Shown piece by piece: positions 1-9,712 of a stretch of 64,000 nt of DNA; within the stretch, counting starts at the first letter, position 1, and each line of letters starts with the position of its first letter. The notes beneath the pieces were generated by a model that saw only the letters and a list, made by a program, of their open reading frames with translations, did not search any database and was not told where the DNA came from. The translations under genes and the position numbers were made by a program. The DNA comes from Neorhizobium vignae (lineage in GTDB: Bacteria > Pseudomonadota > Alphaproteobacteria > Rhizobiales > Rhizobiaceae). Where the stretch lies: contig NZ_JNNU01000007.1 of NCBI RefSeq assembly GCF_000732195.1, positions 124,001 through 188,000 on the forward strand, in the 5' to 3' direction.

Positions 1-33
1 CAGTCCGGCGATGATGAAACGTCGTGCTGTCAT
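1..33 (-). CDS. 5' end of an exported or membrane protein gene, leaving the window
   Basis: Only eleven codons are visible, reading M-T-A-R-R-F-I-I-A-G-L from an ATG at 33 to the window edge. An AGGA Shine-Dalgarno sequence lies five bases before the ATG. Two arginines followed by hydrophobic residues look like the beginning of a signal peptide or anchor. The product cannot be named. The gene is divergent from the flavin reductase at 208, so both promoters should lie in the 174 bases between them, where I see no clear operator. Confidence 0.5.
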   Translation of the reverse strand, partial: MTARRFIIAGL

Positions 34-207
34 GTTTTTCCTGGGATTCTTTCTCGAAGCGACATTTAGCTTTCTCATCGCAGCCGTCAAAGAGAATCGG
101 CTTGTCGAAGTAAAAAGCCGCAACTCCGGTAGACATCAAGGGTTTTTGCCACCATATCTCGAAGAGTAATGCGGGACTGACGGCGGTCCCCCGATGCCTT
201 TCAAGAG

Positions 208-708
208 ATGCCTTTGACGGACCAGCCTCTCCTCGACCCCGTCCACTACCGCAACGGCATGGCACGATACGCGGGCCACGTCCAGGTTGTGACGACAGAA
301 TTCGAAGGCGTGCGGCGCGGCGTGACGGTGACGGCAGCCTGCTCAGTCTCGGACAACCCGCCGACCGTGCTCGTCTGCCTGAACGGCAGCAATGCAAGCA
401 ATGCCATCTTCGAGAGGAGCGGCGTCTTTGCTTTGAATTCGCTGGCGGCGCATCATCAGGCGCTGGCGACGGGGTTTGCGGGCCTGAGCGGCATTCCCGC
501 CGGGGAGCGGTTTGCGCTCGGAGTTTGGAAGACGCTGGTGACCGGCGCTCCGGTGCTGGCCGATGCCGTCGTCAGCTTCGATTGCCGGCTGACCGACATA
601 AAACGGGTTTCGACCCATTTCGTCATGTTCGGCGAGGTGAGGGCCATGCATTTCGGCGAGGCGAACCCCTCGCTCATCTATCTGGATCGCGGCTTTCGTA
701 GCTTATAG
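208..708 (+). CDS. Flavin reductase-like (FMN-binding) domain protein
   Basis: This 166-residue protein has the usual length and layout of the flavin reductase domain family (RutF/HpaC type). Members are small FMN-binding split-barrel proteins that use NAD(P)H to supply reduced flavin to a partner monooxygenase. The family signature is seen in the opening Y-R-x-x-M-A-R-Y-A-G-x-V-x-V-V-T-T (about residues 14-30), in the T-A-x-S-V-S-D-x-P-P block that follows, and in the F-A-L-N-S-L segment near residue 74. The ATG at 208 has only a close AAGAG before it, so the start is not certain. No monooxygenase partner is adjacent. It stands 24 bases before the cox-type maturation operon and runs in the same direction, so it may be co-transcribed with it. 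The partner enzyme and substrate are unknown. Confidence 0.85.
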   Translation: MPLTDQPLLDPVHYRNGMARYAGHVQVVTTEFEGVRRGVTVTAACSVSDNPPTVLVCLNGSNASNAIFERSGVFALNSLAAHHQALATGFAGLSGIPAGERFALGVWKTLVTGAPVLADAVVSFDCRLTDIKRVSTHFVMFGEVRAMHFGEANPSLIYLDRGFRSL

Positions 709-732
709 GATGCCGTTTGAAAGGGTGTGATC

Positions 733-1662
733 ATGCCTGAAGGAAAAACGAGCTCTCTACCGACCTCGATCGACGAGACGATCGCGCTTTTGGGCGCCGA
801 GGATTATCTTGCCGGACGCTCGCTCGGCACGGTGATCTTCCTGGCGCTGAAGATGAAACGCCCGCTCTTCCTCGAAGGCGAAGCCGGCGTCGGCAAGACC
901 GAGATCGCCAAGACGCTGGCCAAGGCCTTGAACCGGCCGCTGATCCGGCTGCAGTGTTACGAAGGCCTCGATATCTCCTCGGCAGTCTACGAATGGAATT
1001 ATCCGGCCCAGATGCTGGACATCCGGCTTTCGGAGGCGTCGGGCGTCAAGGATCGCTCGCGCATCGAGGCGGACCTCTTTTCCGAGCGTCACCTGATCCG
1101 CCGGCCGGTGCTGCAGGCGCTCGGCCAGCCGGGTGGTCCGGCGCCGGTCTTCCTGATCGACGAGCTCGACCGCACGGACGAGGCCTTCGAAGCCTTCCTG
1201 CTGGAGGTCCTTTCGGACTTCCAGGTGACCATCCCGGAACTTGGGACGATCAAGGCCGCAGAGCCGCCGATCGTCATCATCACCACCAACCGCACCCGCG
1301 AAATCCACGATGCGCTGAAGCGGCGCTGCCTGTATCATTGGGTCGATTATCCGGATGCGGCACAGGAACTGGAGATCATCCGCCGCAAAGTGCCGCAATG
1401 CTCCGAAACCCTGTCGCGGCAGGTGGTCGCCTATGTGCAGAGGCTGCGGACAGTCGACCTCTTCAAGAACCCGGGCGTGGCCGAAACCATCGACTGGGCG
1501 ACGGCGCTGACCGAGCTCGACCGGATCGCCCTCGATCCGGAAACGATCGCCGACACGCTCGGCACGCTCTTGAAATATCAGGACGATATCGCCCGCATCA
1601 AAGGCGGAGAAGGCGAACGGGTGCTTTCCGAAGTGAAGGCCGAATTGCTGGCAGCGGGATAG
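733..1662 (+). CDS. MoxR-family AAA+ ATPase (CoxD-like)
   Basis: A 309-residue MoxR-type AAA+ ATPase. Walker A is G-E-A-G-V-G-K-T-E (residues 49-57) and Walker B is V-F-L-I-D-E (139-144). A sensor segment I-I-T-T-N-R-T-R-E follows. MoxR ATPases act as chaperones that insert or activate metal centres together with a VWA-domain partner. In carboxydotrophs CoxD does this for the Cu-Mo site of CO dehydrogenase. The next gene is exactly such a VWA partner, which supports the same role for a molybdenum hydroxylase. I chose ATG 733 over the upstream in-frame GTG at 727 because GAAAGGG then sits seven bases away. It is the first gene of a tightly packed operon running to about 5.9 kb. Confidence 0.9.
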   Translation: MPEGKTSSLPTSIDETIALLGAEDYLAGRSLGTVIFLALKMKRPLFLEGEAGVGKTEIAKTLAKALNRPLIRLQCYEGLDISSAVYEWNYPAQMLDIRLSEASGVKDRSRIEADLFSERHLIRRPVLQALGQPGGPAPVFLIDELDRTDEAFEAFLLEVLSDFQVTIPELGTIKAAEPPIVIITTNRTREIHDALKRRCLYHWVDYPDAAQELEIIRRKVPQCSETLSRQVVAYVQRLRTVDLFKNPGVAETIDWATALTELDRIALDPETIADTLGTLLKYQDDIARIKGGEGERVLSEVKAELLAAG

Positions 1663-1667
1663 GGGCC

Positions 1668-2957
1668 ATGGCAGGCTTGAGCGACGACGGAATGATCGTG
1701 CCCCCGGTTTCGGCCGGCGTTACAGGGTTCGGTCCGGGGAGGTCTGGCGATGATGGCCGGCTCGCCGACAACCTCGTCTATTTCTCCCGCGTATTGCGCC
1801 GTGCCGGGCTGAAGACCGGGCCGGCCGCTGCTGCCGACGCGATTGCCGCGGTCGATGCGATCGGCATCGGTTCGCGCGAGGAGTTCCACGCGGCGCTGTC
1901 TGCCGTCTTCGTCAGGCGCCACGAGGACCAGCCTGTCTTCGACGAGGCCTTTCGCCTGTTCTGGCGTTCCCGCGATCTGGTCGGCAAGATGATCGCGATG
2001 ATGTCGCCGAAGGCAGCCGACAATCGCGAAAGGGAAAAGCAGAAGGCCGGCGCCACCCGCGTCAGCGAGGCGCTGACGGCGGACCAGCCGGAGACCCCAA
2101 ACCGCAAGAAACCGCCGGAGATCGAAGTGGACTCCCGCTTCACGACCTCTGCCGGCGAGATCCTCAAGCGCATGGATTTCGCCCAGATGAGCGCGGCCGA
2201 GCTGGTTGAGGCCCGGCGCGAACTGGTCAAGCTCGCTCTGCCGCTGGACAAGGTGGCAACGCGGCGGTTCCGGCCGTCCGGCCGCCCGCCGAGGATCGAC
2301 CCGCGCGCCACCATGCGCCAGGCGATGAAGAGCGGCGGCGATCTCATTTTGCCGCGGTTCCGCGAACGCAAGACCGCGCCGCCGCCGCTGGTCGTGCTTG
2401 CCGATATTTCCGGCTCAATGAGCCAGTACACCCGCATCTTCCTGCATTTCCTGCACGCGCTGACCGAAAAGCGCACCCGGGTGCATACCTTCCTTTTCGG
2501 CACTCGGCTGACCAACGTCACCCGTCAGATGCGCCGCCGCGATCCGGACGAAGCGCTGGCCGGCTGCACCGATGCGGTGCGCGACTGGTCCGGTGGAACG
2601 AGGATCGGCGCGACGCTTGCCGAATTCAACCGGCTCTGGTCCCGCCGCGTGCTGGGGCAGGGCGCCGTCGTGCTGTTGATCACCGACGGTCTTGAGCGCG
2701 AGGGCGTCGAGGAGCTGGCACGGGAAATGGACAGGCTGCACCGGTCCTGCCGCCGTCTGATCTGGTTGAACCCGCTGTTGCGCTTCGATGGTTTCGAGGC
2801 GCGGGCGCGTGGCGTGCGGGCCATGCTGCCGCATGTGGACGAGTTTCGTGCCGTCCATAACCTGCGCTCGCTTGCCGATTTGGCGATTGCATTGTCGGAT
2901 GATCGGACAAAGGCCGCGGACCCGCGGCGTTATTTGGATGTGAGGAGGGTCGCATGA
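1668..2957 (+). CDS. VWA-domain protein, CoxE family
   Basis: A 429-residue CoxE-like protein. The N-terminal half is helical and unclassified. The C-terminal half is a von Willebrand A domain with the metal-binding MIDAS motif D-I-S-G-S-M-S near residue 246, a G-G-T-R-I-G threonine segment near 308, and L-I-T-D-G-L-E near 340. CoxE-type proteins work with MoxR ATPases in maturing molybdenum hydroxylases such as CO dehydrogenase. Open frame continues far upstream but overlaps the MoxR gene, so the ATG at 1668, six bases after the MoxR stop and preceded by AGGGG, is the sensible start. Its stop overlaps the next start by four bases (ATGA), implying translational coupling. Confidence 0.88.
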   Translation: MAGLSDDGMIVPPVSAGVTGFGPGRSGDDGRLADNLVYFSRVLRRAGLKTGPAAAADAIAAVDAIGIGSREEFHAALSAVFVRRHEDQPVFDEAFRLFWRSRDLVGKMIAMMSPKAADNREREKQKAGATRVSEALTADQPETPNRKKPPEIEVDSRFTTSAGEILKRMDFAQMSAAELVEARRELVKLALPLDKVATRRFRPSGRPPRIDPRATMRQAMKSGGDLILPRFRERKTAPPPLVVLADISGSMSQYTRIFLHFLHALTEKRTRVHTFLFGTRLTNVTRQMRRRDPDEALAGCTDAVRDWSGGTRIGATLAEFNRLWSRRVLGQGAVVLLITDGLEREGVEELAREMDRLHRSCRRLIWLNPLLRFDGFEARARGVRAMLPHVDEFRAVHNLRSLADLAIALSDDRTKAADPRRYLDVRRVA

Positions 2958-3280
2958 CTGTTTCCGAAATTCTGGACCCGTTGCAGACCGCCGAGAGCTG
3001 GAAGCAGGCCGGCCGCAACGTGGCGATTGCAACCGTGATCGAGACCTGGGGCTCGGCTCCCAGGCCGACCGGCAGCCATCTCGTCATCGATAGCGAAGGC
3101 AATTTCGAAGGCTCCGTCTCCGGCGGCTGCGTCGAGGGTGCTGTGATCACGGAGGCGCTCGACGTCATCGAGAGCGGCGCTCCGAAGATGCTCGAATTCG
3201 GGGTTGCCGACGAGACCGCCTGGCGGGTCGGTCTGTCCTGCGGCGGCCGGATTCGGGTTTATGTGGAAAGGCTCGGCTGA
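2954..3280 (+). CDS. XdhC/CoxI N-terminal-domain protein (CoxF-like)
   Basis: A 108-residue protein that carries only the first (XdhC_CoxI) domain of the XdhC family. Family hallmarks are A-I-A-T-V-I-E-T-W-G-S-A-P-R-P-x-G (about residues 23-39), G-S-V-S-G-G-C-V-E-G (53-62), and the closing G-L-S-C-G-G-R-I-R-V. XdhC-type proteins bind molybdenum cofactor, promote its sulfuration and hand it to xanthine dehydrogenase-type enzymes. In many bacteria both XdhC domains form one chain, while here the second is the next gene. The start overlaps the preceding stop by four bases and the stop shares one base with the next start, so stoichiometric translation is likely. Confidence 0.88.
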   Translation: MTVSEILDPLQTAESWKQAGRNVAIATVIETWGSAPRPTGSHLVIDSEGNFEGSVSGGCVEGAVITEALDVIESGAPKMLEFGVADETAWRVGLSCGGRIRVYVERLG

Positions 3281-3975
3281 TGGAGCTCGACGCACTGACG
3301 AAGCTCAACGCCGCCCGGCGTTCCCGCAGGGCTGCCGTTGTTGTAACCGATCTCGCCAACGATCAGGTGGAGGTCATCCTGGAGGGCGAACCCGTATCGG
3401 GTTTGCTTGGGGAGGAAACCGCAAAAGCGTTTCGCAGCGGCAAGGCGGGAACGGTGGAACTCGAAGGACAGTCGCTGTTCCTCAATGTTCATCTGCCGCC
3501 GCCGCGCATCGTGGTGATCGGTGCCGTCCATATCAGCCAGGCGCTGGCCCGGCTGGCCCCGGTCGCCGGATATGACCTGACGATCATCGATCCGCGCACG
3601 GCTTTTGCGACCGAAGAACGTTTCGAGGGCGTCGAGCTGATCGCCGACTGGCCAGAAGACGTGTTGAAGGATCACCCGCTCGACGCCTATACGGCACTGG
3701 CGGCCGTCACCCACGATCCGAAGATCGACGATTTCCCGCTCTCGGAAGCGCTGCGGGTCGGGTGCTTCTACGTCGGAGCGCTTGGCAGCCGGAAGACCCA
3801 TGCGAAGCGTGTGGAGCGGCTGAAGGAATTGGGCCGCACCGACAACGAGATCGGCCGCATCGCCGCGCCGATCGGCCTCGACATAGGCGCCGCGAGCCCC
3901 GCCGAGATCGCGCTCGCCACGCTTGCCCAGATCGTCCAGGCTTTTCGCCGGCGCGATCTCGTCACCGTAGGGTGA
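3280..3975 (+). CDS. XdhC/CoxI Rossmann-domain protein (CoxI-like)
   Basis: A 231-residue protein equivalent to the C-terminal half of XdhC. Residues 1-70 are poorly conserved. From about residue 75 a Rossmann-like fold begins with I-V-V-I-G-A-V-H-I-S-Q-A-L, which lacks the classical G-x-G-x-x-G but fits the CoxI subgroup. The signature A-V-T-H-D-P-K-I-D-D and the F-Y-V-G-A-L-G-S-R-K-T-H block follow, then P-I-G-L-D-I-G-A near 208. It is predicted to act with the small protein upstream in molybdenum-cofactor sulfuration and insertion. The two reading frames overlap by one base (TGATG). Confidence 0.88.
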   Translation: MELDALTKLNAARRSRRAAVVVTDLANDQVEVILEGEPVSGLLGEETAKAFRSGKAGTVELEGQSLFLNVHLPPPRIVVIGAVHISQALARLAPVAGYDLTIIDPRTAFATEERFEGVELIADWPEDVLKDHPLDAYTALAAVTHDPKIDDFPLSEALRVGCFYVGALGSRKTHAKRVERLKELGRTDNEIGRIAAPIGLDIGAASPAEIALATLAQIVQAFRRRDLVTVG

Positions 3976-3979
3976 CCCT

Positions 3980-5614
3980 ATGAGATACGGGACGTTCGTG
4001 CTCGGTGAAGCGGAAGGCGTAGTGCTGGCGCATAGCATCAGACTGCCCGCCGGCCGCATGTCGAAGGGGCAGATACTGTCGCGGGAGGATATCGCCCGGC
4101 TTTCGGAAGAAGGCGTCGCATCGGTCGTCGCGGTCCGGCTCGATCCCGGCGACATGCTGGAGGATGATGCGGCCCAGGCGATTGCCGATGCGATCACGCC
4201 GGACAATCTGCGGTTCTCGGAGGCGACGACTGGCCGCGTCAACATCTATGCCAGGGTGGATGGTCTTTTTGTCGCCGACAAGAGGGTGGTCGACGCGCTG
4301 AACCGCATCGATCCGGCGATCACGCTTGCCTGTCTTGCCGACCATGTGGCGGTGCGCGCCGGCGACATGGTGGCGACGGTCAAGATCATCCCGCTTGCCG
4401 TCGGCGGCGTGAAGGTCGCTGAAGCCGTCGCACTGCTGGCAGAATCGGTCGCCTTCGAGGTAAAAGCCTTCAGTCCCCGTGCGGTGACGCTGGTCGCAAC
4501 CGAGCTTCCTTCGCTGAAAGTGTCGGTCATGGATCGGACCGCGAAGCTGCTGGAGCAGAGGCTCGCACCATCCGGTAGCCGGCTAATAAAAGAAATCCGC
4601 ATTCCCCATTCCACCGAACGCCTTGCCGAGGTTCTTCAACAGCTTCGACCCGAGGAAATTAATGAGCCGGCTATGATTATCGTCTTCGGCGCTTCGGCGG
4701 TGGCCGATCCGGACGATGTCATTCCCGCGGCCATCCGACGCGCGGGCGGTAAGGTGGACCAGGTCGGCATGCCCGTCGACCCCGGAAATCTTCTGGTTCT
4801 CGGGCGGATCGGCAAGGTCCCGGTGCTGGGTGCCCCGGGCTGTGCCCGTTCGCCGAAGGAAAACGGTTTCGACTGGGTGCTGAACCGGCTGATGGCCGGC
4901 GAGACGCCGACCTCCTTCGATATCACCGGCATGGGCGTAGGCGGACTGCTGATGGAAATCCCGACCCGCCCGCGCCCGCGCGATGCCACGGCCGAAAAGG
5001 CGGCGACATTGTCGGTCGGTGCCCTGATTCTTGCCGCCGGCCAGGCGCGGCGCATGGGCAAGGACGGGCCGCACAAGCTGCTCGCCGAGTTCGACGGCAT
5101 CCCACTTGTCCGCCGCACCGCCGGGATACTGCTGGCGTCGCAGGCTTCGCCTGTCATCGCCGTAACCGGTCATCGGCGCGACGAGATCGAGATGGCGCTG
5201 GCCGGCCTCGATATCGGTTCTCACTTCAATCCGGACTACGCCTCCGGCATGGCAAGTTCGCTGGTTGCCGGTTTCTCCAGTCCGGAACTGGTCCAGAAGG
5301 ACGGCATCCTCGTCATGTTGGCCGACATGCCGGGCGTCACCACGGAGCATCTGAACCTGCTGATCGCCGCCTTCCGGCAGGCCGGCGGCGGGGTCGTGGT
5401 CCGTTCGGTCTCGGACGGAAAACGCGGCAACCCGATCATTCTTCCGCGGATAGCCTATGATGCCGTATTGCGGTTGGAAGGCGATGTCGGAGCCCGCGCG
5501 ATCATCGAAAACTCCGGGCTTTCGGTGATCGACGTGGATATAGGCGCCGCCGCGCATCTGGACGTGGATACGCCGGAAGCGGTGACCGCCGCCGGCGGGA
5601 TTTTGAGAAGGTAA
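3980..5614 (+). CDS. Molybdopterin-binding domain fused to MobA-like nucleotidyltransferase
   Basis: A 544-residue two-part protein. Residues 1-330 form a MoeA/CinA-related molybdopterin-binding region, including G-A-S-A-V-A-D-P-D-D-V-I-P and M-P-V-D-P-G-N-L. Residues 345-540 are an NTP-transferase domain of the MobA/MocA group, with the nucleotide loop A-L-I-L-A-A-G-Q-A-R-R-M-G followed by a lysine, and the metal-binding L-A-D-M-P-G. MocA-type enzymes add CMP to molybdopterin to make the MCD cofactor used by xanthine and CO dehydrogenases, so the fusion plausibly couples cofactor binding with cytidylylation. It follows the CoxI gene by four bases. The exact nucleotide used is inferred from the operon, not read from the sequence. 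Confidence 0.85.
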   Translation: MRYGTFVLGEAEGVVLAHSIRLPAGRMSKGQILSREDIARLSEEGVASVVAVRLDPGDMLEDDAAQAIADAITPDNLRFSEATTGRVNIYARVDGLFVADKRVVDALNRIDPAITLACLADHVAVRAGDMVATVKIIPLAVGGVKVAEAVALLAESVAFEVKAFSPRAVTLVATELPSLKVSVMDRTAKLLEQRLAPSGSRLIKEIRIPHSTERLAEVLQQLRPEEINEPAMIIVFGASAVADPDDVIPAAIRRAGGKVDQVGMPVDPGNLLVLGRIGKVPVLGAPGCARSPKENGFDWVLNRLMAGETPTSFDITGMGVGGLLMEIPTRPRPRDATAEKAATLSVGALILAAGQARRMGKDGPHKLLAEFDGIPLVRRTAGILLASQASPVIAVTGHRRDEIEMALAGLDIGSHFNPDYASGMASSLVAGFSSPELVQKDGILVMLADMPGVTTEHLNLLIAAFRQAGGGVVVRSVSDGKRGNPIILPRIAYDAVLRLEGDVGARAIIENSGLSVIDVDIGAAAHLDVDTPEAVTAAGGILRR

Positions 5615-5618
5615 GGAA

Positions 5619-5945
5619 ATGGACAATTCCGATATCGAGGACATGTTCGAGGGGCTCGGTCCGGTTTCCATCCGCCGCATGTTCGGCGGCAAGGGCATCT
5701 ATCACGACGGTTTGATCGTCGCGATCGATCTGCGCGGCGAGATCATGCTGAAGGTGGATGCTGTCAGCGCACCGGAATTCGAAGCGGCCGGCGCCAGGCA
5801 ATGGTTCTATGAAGGAAAGAAGGGAAAACCGGTGCTGATGCCCTATTGGTCGGTGCCGGAAGACGCTTTTGACGATCCAGACGAGATGCGCAAATGGGTC
5901 CGGCTCGCATTCGACGCGGCCGTGCGTGCCAACGCGAAATCCTGA
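5619..5945 (+). CDS. TfoX N-terminal domain protein
   Basis: A 108-residue protein made of a single TfoX-N domain. The opening D-M-F-E-G-L-G-P-V-S-I-R-R-M-F-G-G-K-G-I-Y and the later P-Y-W-S-V-P-E block are characteristic. TfoX in gammaproteobacteria regulates competence, but isolated TfoX-N proteins in alphaproteobacteria have no established role. It starts four bases after the molybdopterin fusion gene, with AAGGAA as Shine-Dalgarno, so it is probably the last cistron of that operon. A functional link to cofactor maturation is not shown by the sequence. Confidence 0.85.
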   Translation: MDNSDIEDMFEGLGPVSIRRMFGGKGIYHDGLIVAIDLRGEIMLKVDAVSAPEFEAAGARQWFYEGKKGKPVLMPYWSVPEDAFDDPDEMRKWVRLAFDAAVRANAKS

Positions 5946-6089
5946 ACCCGACCCCGAGTGCTAGATTTCGCATCTTGCTGGACAGAATGTGAAGCGCGTA
6001 GGTTCGTCTTGTACTGAGGGGCGTGGGCTGCCGAATCTCTCGACCAGGGTCGCGTCCGGAAATTCTGTCGAAATGATTTCATCAAGTCG

Positions 6090-6113
6090 GCCGCTTCGGT
6101 TTTCCGGAGCGGC
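6090..6113. terminator. Bidirectional terminator hairpin
   Basis: A ten-base stem with one mismatch (GCCGCTTCGG paired with CCGGAGCGGC) encloses TTTT and is followed by TTTCGTT. It lies between the plus-strand TfoX gene and the 3' end of the minus-strand NUDIX gene. Confidence 0.6.
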
Positions 6114-6125
6114 TTTCGTTCGAGT

Positions 6126-6539
6126 TCATTCTGGAAGATGTGCGAACGCCTTGGCAGAAAACGGTGAAAGCGGGAGAGGCGGATCTTTCGGATCGAACCA
6201 GCCGATGTCAGACAGCTTGTCGGGCTCGGTGAGCGAAGGTTCGCCGGTGAAATCCCTGGTGACGTAGATCAGCGAGACCCAGTGCTGCCGGTCGGCCTCG
6301 ATGATCTCTTCGGCGACGCAGAGAAAATCGACCTTGCCGATGGTGAGGCCGGTCTCTTCTTCCGCCTCGCGGCGGGCGGCTTCCGAGGAGGGCTCCATCG
6401 GATCGACCTTGCCGCCGACGATGTTCCAGAAGCCCGCTTCCGGCGCCTTCAGGCGACGGCAAAGCAGAACCTTGCCGTCGTCGCGCAGAATCACCAGCCC
6501 GGCACCGACGCCAGGGAAATCAACGCCGGGCGTGAACAC
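6126..6539 (-). CDS. NUDIX hydrolase
   Basis: A 137-residue NUDIX-fold protein. The Nudix box is complete: G-G-K-V-D-P-M-E followed by R-R-E-A-E-E-E-T-G-L (about residues 43-66). Those glutamates bind the divalent metal used to hydrolyse nucleoside-diphosphate-X compounds. Size and the G-x-G-L-V-I opening fit small MutT/ADP-ribose-type housecleaning hydrolases, but substrate cannot be read from sequence. The start is GTG at 6539, seven bases after the helicase stop, so the two minus-strand genes form an operon. Confidence 0.9.
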   Translation of the reverse strand: MFTPGVDFPGVGAGLVILRDDGKVLLCRRLKAPEAGFWNIVGGKVDPMEPSSEAARREAEEETGLTIGKVDFLCVAEEIIEADRQHWVSLIYVTRDFTGEPSLTEPDKLSDIGWFDPKDPPLPLSPFSAKAFAHLPE

Positions 6540-6546
6540 GGAAGTG

Positions 6547-8100
<1,554 letters not shown>

Positions 8101-8309
8101 AGGGAATTCTGTTTCCGTTCCGGTTCTGTACGAACACTATGGGAGTCGATGCATGGCTGCTCGACACTGGCCCGCGACATAGGACCAAAATGTCCAAAAG
8201 TCAAGGAAAGCAAGGCGATTGGCCGCCGGATTGGTGAATGAAGATGCTCACGGGGCAAGCCGGCTATCGTTCTGCCGGCAAAGGATTGCCTTTTGACCGA
8301 CGGCTTACC

Positions 8310-9620
8310 TCAATTGAGGTAGGTGGTGAGCTTCATGCCGGCATTGAGGAAGTGGACGGGATCGACGGGATTGCCGTCGCGGCGGACCTCGTAGTGGACG
8401 TGCGGACCGGTGGAGCGGCCGGTCGAGCCCGCTTTGCCGATCACGTCCGCGGCAGCCACTTCGTCACCTTCCTTCACCAGTATCTTCGACATATGGCCGT
8501 AGCGTGTGGTGATGCCCTGGCCATGGTCGATCTCGACCATGTTGCCGTAACCGCTGGCGAAGCCCGCCGAAACCACCTTGCCGGCGCCGGTGCTTTTCAC
8601 GTCGTCGCCGGTCGAGGCCTGAAAATCGATGCCCGCATGCAGCGCAAGCCGGCCGAGGAAGGGATCGATGCGGTTGCCGTAGCGGCTGGTGACCGGACGG
8701 CCGGGCGCGGGATTGCCGAAGGGCAGGTCGCGCGCCGTCTCGCGCACGGCTTCCAGTCGGCTGAGTGCGGCGTCGAGTTCGTCCAGCGAGGCGTCGAAGG
8801 CGCCGATATGGGTTTGTGGCGCGACATAGGGGCCGCCAACGCCGTTCGCGGTTTCGTCCGTCGCCTTATCCGCGGATGCCACCTCGACGCCGGTCCGTTT
8901 CAGGATCGCGGCGATCGCGTCCGCGGTCTCGGAAGCGCCGGTCGTCAGGTTCGCGATCCTGGCAAGCTGTTCCTTCTCGATGTTCTTCAGTGACAGCGTC
9001 ACCTTGGAGAAGACCCGGTCGGCGCGGTCGGCAATGTTTTCGCGCAACGGCGCATAACCGAGTGCCGTCGGCGTCTGGAGGGGAGTCGCGGAGGTTTCGC
9101 CGGAGAGAAGCTTCTCGATCGCCTGGATGCCGCCGCCGCCGGAAAGCGCAGCCTGGCGTTCCTTGGCTGGCGGCTGAAGCAGGGTCGGTGCCGGTATTTC
9201 CGGCGTCGTAAGGCCGGACTCCTCGGCGCGGTTCAGAAGAGAACCAAGTTTGCCGTGGCGCGAAAAGAGGGCGTTCTGCTGTTCCAGCAGCTTCTCGACT
9301 TTCTGCTCGACCACCTGCTGGTCGAGAAGCTGGCGCGAGGTGATACGGTCGAGCTGCGCGCGCAGCGCGGCGATCCGATCCTCGTAATCGTGCTGCATGC
9401 GAGCTTGCCGCGCCATGGTCGCGCCGATCAGGTCGTCGCGGATCACGAGATAGGAGGTGGCTCCGAGATAGCCGATTGCGAAAACGCCGAGAAAACAGAA
9501 GGTCAACGCGGCCATCCAGGGCCGGATCGTCATGTGGCGGATCTTTTCACCGCTGGCGAAAATGAGAACGTGCTGGGGCGCCCGCTTCCCAAACACCCGG
9601 TTTTCGGTTCCCTTCGCCAC
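8310..9620 (-). CDS. Membrane-anchored M23 peptidoglycan endopeptidase
   Basis: A 436-residue protein with one N-terminal membrane segment (about residues 34-57), a coiled-coil periplasmic region (about 70-120), and a C-terminal M23/LytM domain. Zinc-site motifs are intact: H-A-G-I-D-F, Y-G-H-M-S and G-P-H-V-H-Y-E-V-R. M23 enzymes of this layout cut peptidoglycan cross-links during growth and division. The sequence ends L-T-T-Y-L-N shortly after the catalytic domain, which is normal. It lies on the minus strand between the helicase and a ferritin-like gene, with about 200 bases before the helicase start. A TTAACCAT-type element lies 66-83 bases upstream of its start. Confidence 0.92.
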   Translation of the reverse strand: MAKGTENRVFGKRAPQHVLIFASGEKIRHMTIRPWMAALTFCFLGVFAIGYLGATSYLVIRDDLIGATMARQARMQHDYEDRIAALRAQLDRITSRQLLDQQVVEQKVEKLLEQQNALFSRHGKLGSLLNRAEESGLTTPEIPAPTLLQPPAKERQAALSGGGGIQAIEKLLSGETSATPLQTPTALGYAPLRENIADRADRVFSKVTLSLKNIEKEQLARIANLTTGASETADAIAAILKRTGVEVASADKATDETANGVGGPYVAPQTHIGAFDASLDELDAALSRLEAVRETARDLPFGNPAPGRPVTSRYGNRIDPFLGRLALHAGIDFQASTGDDVKSTGAGKVVSAGFASGYGNMVEIDHGQGITTRYGHMSKILVKEGDEVAAADVIGKAGSTGRSTGPHVHYEVRRDGNPVDPVHFLNAGMKLTTYLN

Positions 9621-9712
9621 GCGGATCTCCCGGAGATGCGACTCGTCCGGCCGCTGTTCCCATTGTCGGGATTACACATGGATATGGTTAACGAACGCTT
9701 TAATCGAGGCGT

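Noticed and set aside
954..1667. Upstream extension of the CoxE-like frame by 238 residues
   Set aside because: It overlaps the MoxR gene in another frame and has Arg/Pro-rich shadow composition; ATG 1668 is the true start.
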